The position numbers were made by a program, and so were the translations under genes. The notes below the pieces were generated by a model. That model was not told the origin of the DNA. It worked only from the letters and a program-made list of their open reading frames with translations, and made no database searches. DNA of 8,559 bases from Flavipsychrobacter stenotrophus. GTDB taxonomy: Bacteria > Bacteroidota > Bacteroidia > Chitinophagales > Chitinophagaceae. The DNA lies in contig CANBTK010000049.1 of assembly GCA_947372365.1 (NCBI GenBank), forward strand, positions 1-8,559, given 5' to 3'. Within the stretch, counting starts at the first letter, position 1, and each line of letters opens with the position of its first letter. Below are positions 6,739 through 8,559 of the stretch, piece by piece.

Positions 6739-7374
6739 TTAAGATGCCTGCTTAAGCCCCTCATACTGGCCCACCATAATCTGCGGGGTGTCTTCGGTTG
6801 CAGCTTCAATAGCGCTGGTAGGCATAACAATGTCAAGGTCTGTAATATCTTTCAGCTGTGGCAATTGTGCCGCTGAGTTGATACCCAGGTAATCCATAAA
6901 GTTCTTTGAGGTATTGTAAATCAATGGTTTACCCACCATATCTTCATTGCGGCCAGATATTACAATCAGTTCTTTTTCCAGTAGTTTCTGTATGCTGTAG
7001 TCAGCGCTTACGCCGCGGATATACTCTATTTCGCTCTTAGTTATTGGTTGCTTATAAGCAATGATAGAAAGGGTTTCCATTGCAGCAGCTGATAGTTTCT
7101 TAATGTGTTTTTCACCATTCAGCTTCAGTACAGTTTTATGGAATGCTTTTTTAGTAAGGAACTGGTACCCGCCGCCTACTTCCATAAGGTGGAAAGGGTA
7201 ATAGTCAGCCTCATATTTTTCCATTATTGCGGAAATACATGTGGAGATACGCTCTGATTCTATAACTGTTTCCAGTGCCTGGCCCAGTACTTCGGTCATT
7301 TCTATTTGTGTAAGGGCCCTGTCGCTTGCAAAAATCAGCGCCTCTACATGTGGCATCAGTTGTTCAATATCCAT
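6739..7374 (-). CDS. scpB: Segregation and condensation protein B (ScpB)
   Basis: A 211-residue kleisin-associated subunit of the SMC-ScpA-ScpB condensin-like complex, which organises and helps segregate the chromosome in the cytoplasm. Two winged-helix domains are visible: residues about 1-80 (MPHVEALIFASDRALTQIEM at the start, then GGGYQFLTK) and about 92-165, with the family hallmark LSAAAMETLSIIAYKQPIT (94-112), SEIEYIRGV (114-122) and the GKPLIYNTSKNFMDYLGI segment (148-165). The tail after 170 is acidic and low in conservation, as is usual for ScpB. Length is near the family norm. No scpA lies next to it here; the gene stands alone on the - strand, with a terminator behind it and a divergent metallophosphoesterase in front. 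Confidence 0.93.
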   Translation of the reverse strand: MDIEQLMPHVEALIFASDRALTQIEMTEVLGQALETVIESERISTCISAIMEKYEADYYPFHLMEVGGGYQFLTKKAFHKTVLKLNGEKHIKKLSAAAMETLSIIAYKQPITKSEIEYIRGVSADYSIQKLLEKELIVISGRNEDMVGKPLIYNTSKNFMDYLGINSAAQLPQLKDITDLDIVMPTSAIEAATEDTPQIMVGQYEGLKQAS

Positions 7375-7666
7375 TGCTTACCTTCTTTTACTTTTCGCTA
7401 TCGAAATTAGGGCTGTTTTGCGTCTTATCGGGTTTAAGTAATACACAGTTGTTAATAACTTTTTGCTACAGGGACTGGTATCTGACAATGTGGGCGGGGT
7501 GCTTTTATTATGCCTTCAAGCCCGGCGGGGGGCATCATCCACATATGAAAATTACGAAATTTATGCGGCCTACTATACATTTTAATGTTAATTTAACCAG
7601 CACCTAACATTCTGTTTATACTATAACCTTCTTTTTGCATAACTAAATACTTCGCCGAAGGAAGGC
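7375..7666. other. Divergent intergenic region without recognised gene or clear promoter
   Basis: 292 bases between scpB (-) and the metallophosphoesterase gene (+) must hold both promoters. No TTTG / TAnnTTTG pair with 19-21 base spacing was found on either strand; only single-box approximations occur (TACATTTT at 7576-7583 on +). A small dyad TTTCG/CGAAA (7393-7397 and 7402-7406) lies in the scpB leader. A GC-rich patch at 7490-7540 contrasts with the AT-rich remainder. The open frame at 7326-7607 (+) is Cys/Tyr/Phe-rich, resembles no family and runs over the scpB start, so it is not called. Confidence 0.5.
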
Positions 7667-8545
7667 ATGGCAAAAAGAGAAGTGGATATTTTAATCCTAT
7701 CCGATATACACCTTGGTACCTACGGCTGCCATGCGAAGGAACTGCTCCAGTACCTTAAAAGCATAAAACCCAAAGTAGTAGTGCTTAACGGCGATATAAT
7801 AGACATATGGCAGTTCAGCAAACGATACTGGCCTACCACCCATATGATGGTGGTAAAGCACCTCATAGGCCTTATAGCAAAAGAAGTTCCTGTTTACTAT
7901 ATACCGGGCAACCACGATGAAATGTTGCGCCGTTTTAAAGATTTTCACCTTGGCTCACTTAAAATTACAAATAAGCTTTCCCTCAAAATCAATGATGCGA
8001 AAGTTTGGATATTCCATGGCGACGTATTTGATGTGGTTATGCAGCATAGCCGTTGGCTGGCTAAACTGGGTGCTGTGGGTTATGATGCGCTGATACTCAT
8101 TAACAGCCTGGTTAACTGGTGCTCGCAAAAAATGGGATACGGCAAAATATCGCTTTCAAAAAAGGTTAAAAACAGCGTAAAAAGCGCCGTTAAGTTCATC
8201 AACAAGTTTGAAGATACCGTTTGCGATATCGCTATCGAAAACAATTACGATTTTGTGGTTTGCGGCCATATACATGCACCCGAAATAAAAAACGTAACTA
8301 CCGAAAAAGGTAACGTTACCTATATGAACAGCGGCGACTGGATAGAAAACCTCACATCGCTGGAGTACACTGATAAAGAATGGAAAATTTACAGTTACGC
8401 TAATGACCCGGTAGCCCAGGCTGTAGATATAGACAAGAAAAAGCAAAGCCGCGAATCGGCCAAGGCGCTTATGGCCAGCCTGATGCTGGAGCTGAATGTC
8501 AATACGCCTTTCCAGCCAAAAGAAGGCGGGCTGGAAGCTGCGTAA
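7667..8545 (+). CDS. LpxH-like calcineurin-type metallophosphoesterase
   Basis: A 292-residue metallophosphoesterase of the UDP-2,3-diacylglucosamine diphosphatase (LpxH, COG2908) group, which hydrolyses a pyrophosphate bond in lipid A synthesis at the inner face of the inner membrane. Metal-binding motifs are complete: SDIHLG (D13, H15), GDIIDIW (D43), GNHDE (N82, H83), HGD (H117) and GHIHAP (H201, H203). This spacing closely follows E. coli LpxH. A helical insert between H117 and H201 contains a Lys-rich stretch (165-180) that could contact membrane or lipid, as the LpxH lid does. It is about 50 residues longer than E. coli LpxH, mostly in a charged C-terminal tail after 245. Bacteroidota can carry more than one COG2908 member, so the exact substrate is not certain and no symbol is given. 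The start follows the purine-rich GAAGGAAGG (7657-7665), which is too close to the ATG for a standard ribosome binding site. Confidence 0.85.
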   Translation: MAKREVDILILSDIHLGTYGCHAKELLQYLKSIKPKVVVLNGDIIDIWQFSKRYWPTTHMMVVKHLIGLIAKEVPVYYIPGNHDEMLRRFKDFHLGSLKITNKLSLKINDAKVWIFHGDVFDVVMQHSRWLAKLGAVGYDALILINSLVNWCSQKMGYGKISLSKKVKNSVKSAVKFINKFEDTVCDIAIENNYDFVVCGHIHAPEIKNVTTEKGNVTYMNSGDWIENLTSLEYTDKEWKIYSYANDPVAQAVDIDKKKQSRESAKALMASLMLELNVNTPFQPKEGGLEAA

Positions 8546-8559
8546 TAACTGCCCGGCAG

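Noticed and set aside
7393..7406. TTTCG-CTAT-CGAAA dyad in the scpB leader as a regulatory hairpin
   Set aside because: Five-pair stem in AT-rich DNA with no supporting context; expected by chance at this scale.
7450..7470. TTGTTAATAACTTTTTG, reminiscent of sequences near some replication origins and of a DnaA box
   Set aside because: At least two mismatches to TTATNCACA, only one copy, and no dnaA or origin-type gene nearby.
7326..7607. 93-codon open frame on the + strand across the scpB start and the divergent intergenic region
   Set aside because: It overlaps the conserved N-terminus of scpB, has no recognisable family features and no credible start context.
8549..8559. CTGCCCGGCAG palindrome at the window end, possible start of a terminator after the metallophosphoesterase
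   Set aside because: A one-base centre cannot form a hairpin loop, and the downstream sequence is missing, so it cannot be judged.

Overview
The window looks like a chromosomal segment of a Bacteroidota member, probably Chitinophagales/Chitinophagaceae (the rank below phylum is inference). The evidence is two secreted NHL-propeller proteins ending in type IX secretion (T9SS) C-terminal sorting domains, promoter-like TTTG / TAnnTTTG elements, and starts without clear Shine-Dalgarno sequences. No rRNA, tRNA, CRISPR array or insertion sequence was seen.

Left part (1-3646, + strand): the 3' part of a membrane sensor histidine kinase, then a two-gene module resembling an AbiEi/AbiEii-type (type IV) toxin-antitoxin or abortive-infection pair: a winged-helix protein overlapping a nucleotidyltransferase. 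An OmpR-family response regulator follows 16 bases after the nucleotidyltransferase. Kinase and regulator look like a two-component pair split by the module. The module has its own candidate promoter and a 17-bp dyad that could serve autoregulation, so the regulator gene may now be read partly from the module's promoter.

Middle part (3694-6538, - strand): two tandem paralogous genes for exported six-bladed NHL propellers with T9SS sorting domains. The upstream copy (5213-6538) has one shortened blade and is followed by a hairpin terminator. The downstream copy converges on the response regulator with a 47-base gap.

Right part (6686-8545): scpB (- strand), a chromosome-condensation subunit with a strong terminator behind it, then a 292-base divergent intergenic region with no clear signal, then a LpxH-like metallophosphoesterase (+ strand) of probable lipid A or envelope function. 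These are ordinary core genes.

The most unusual element is the AbiE-like pair sitting between histidine kinase and response regulator. Its parts belong to recognisable families, so I do not claim a wholly new system, but the arrangement and the candidate operator deserve a check.
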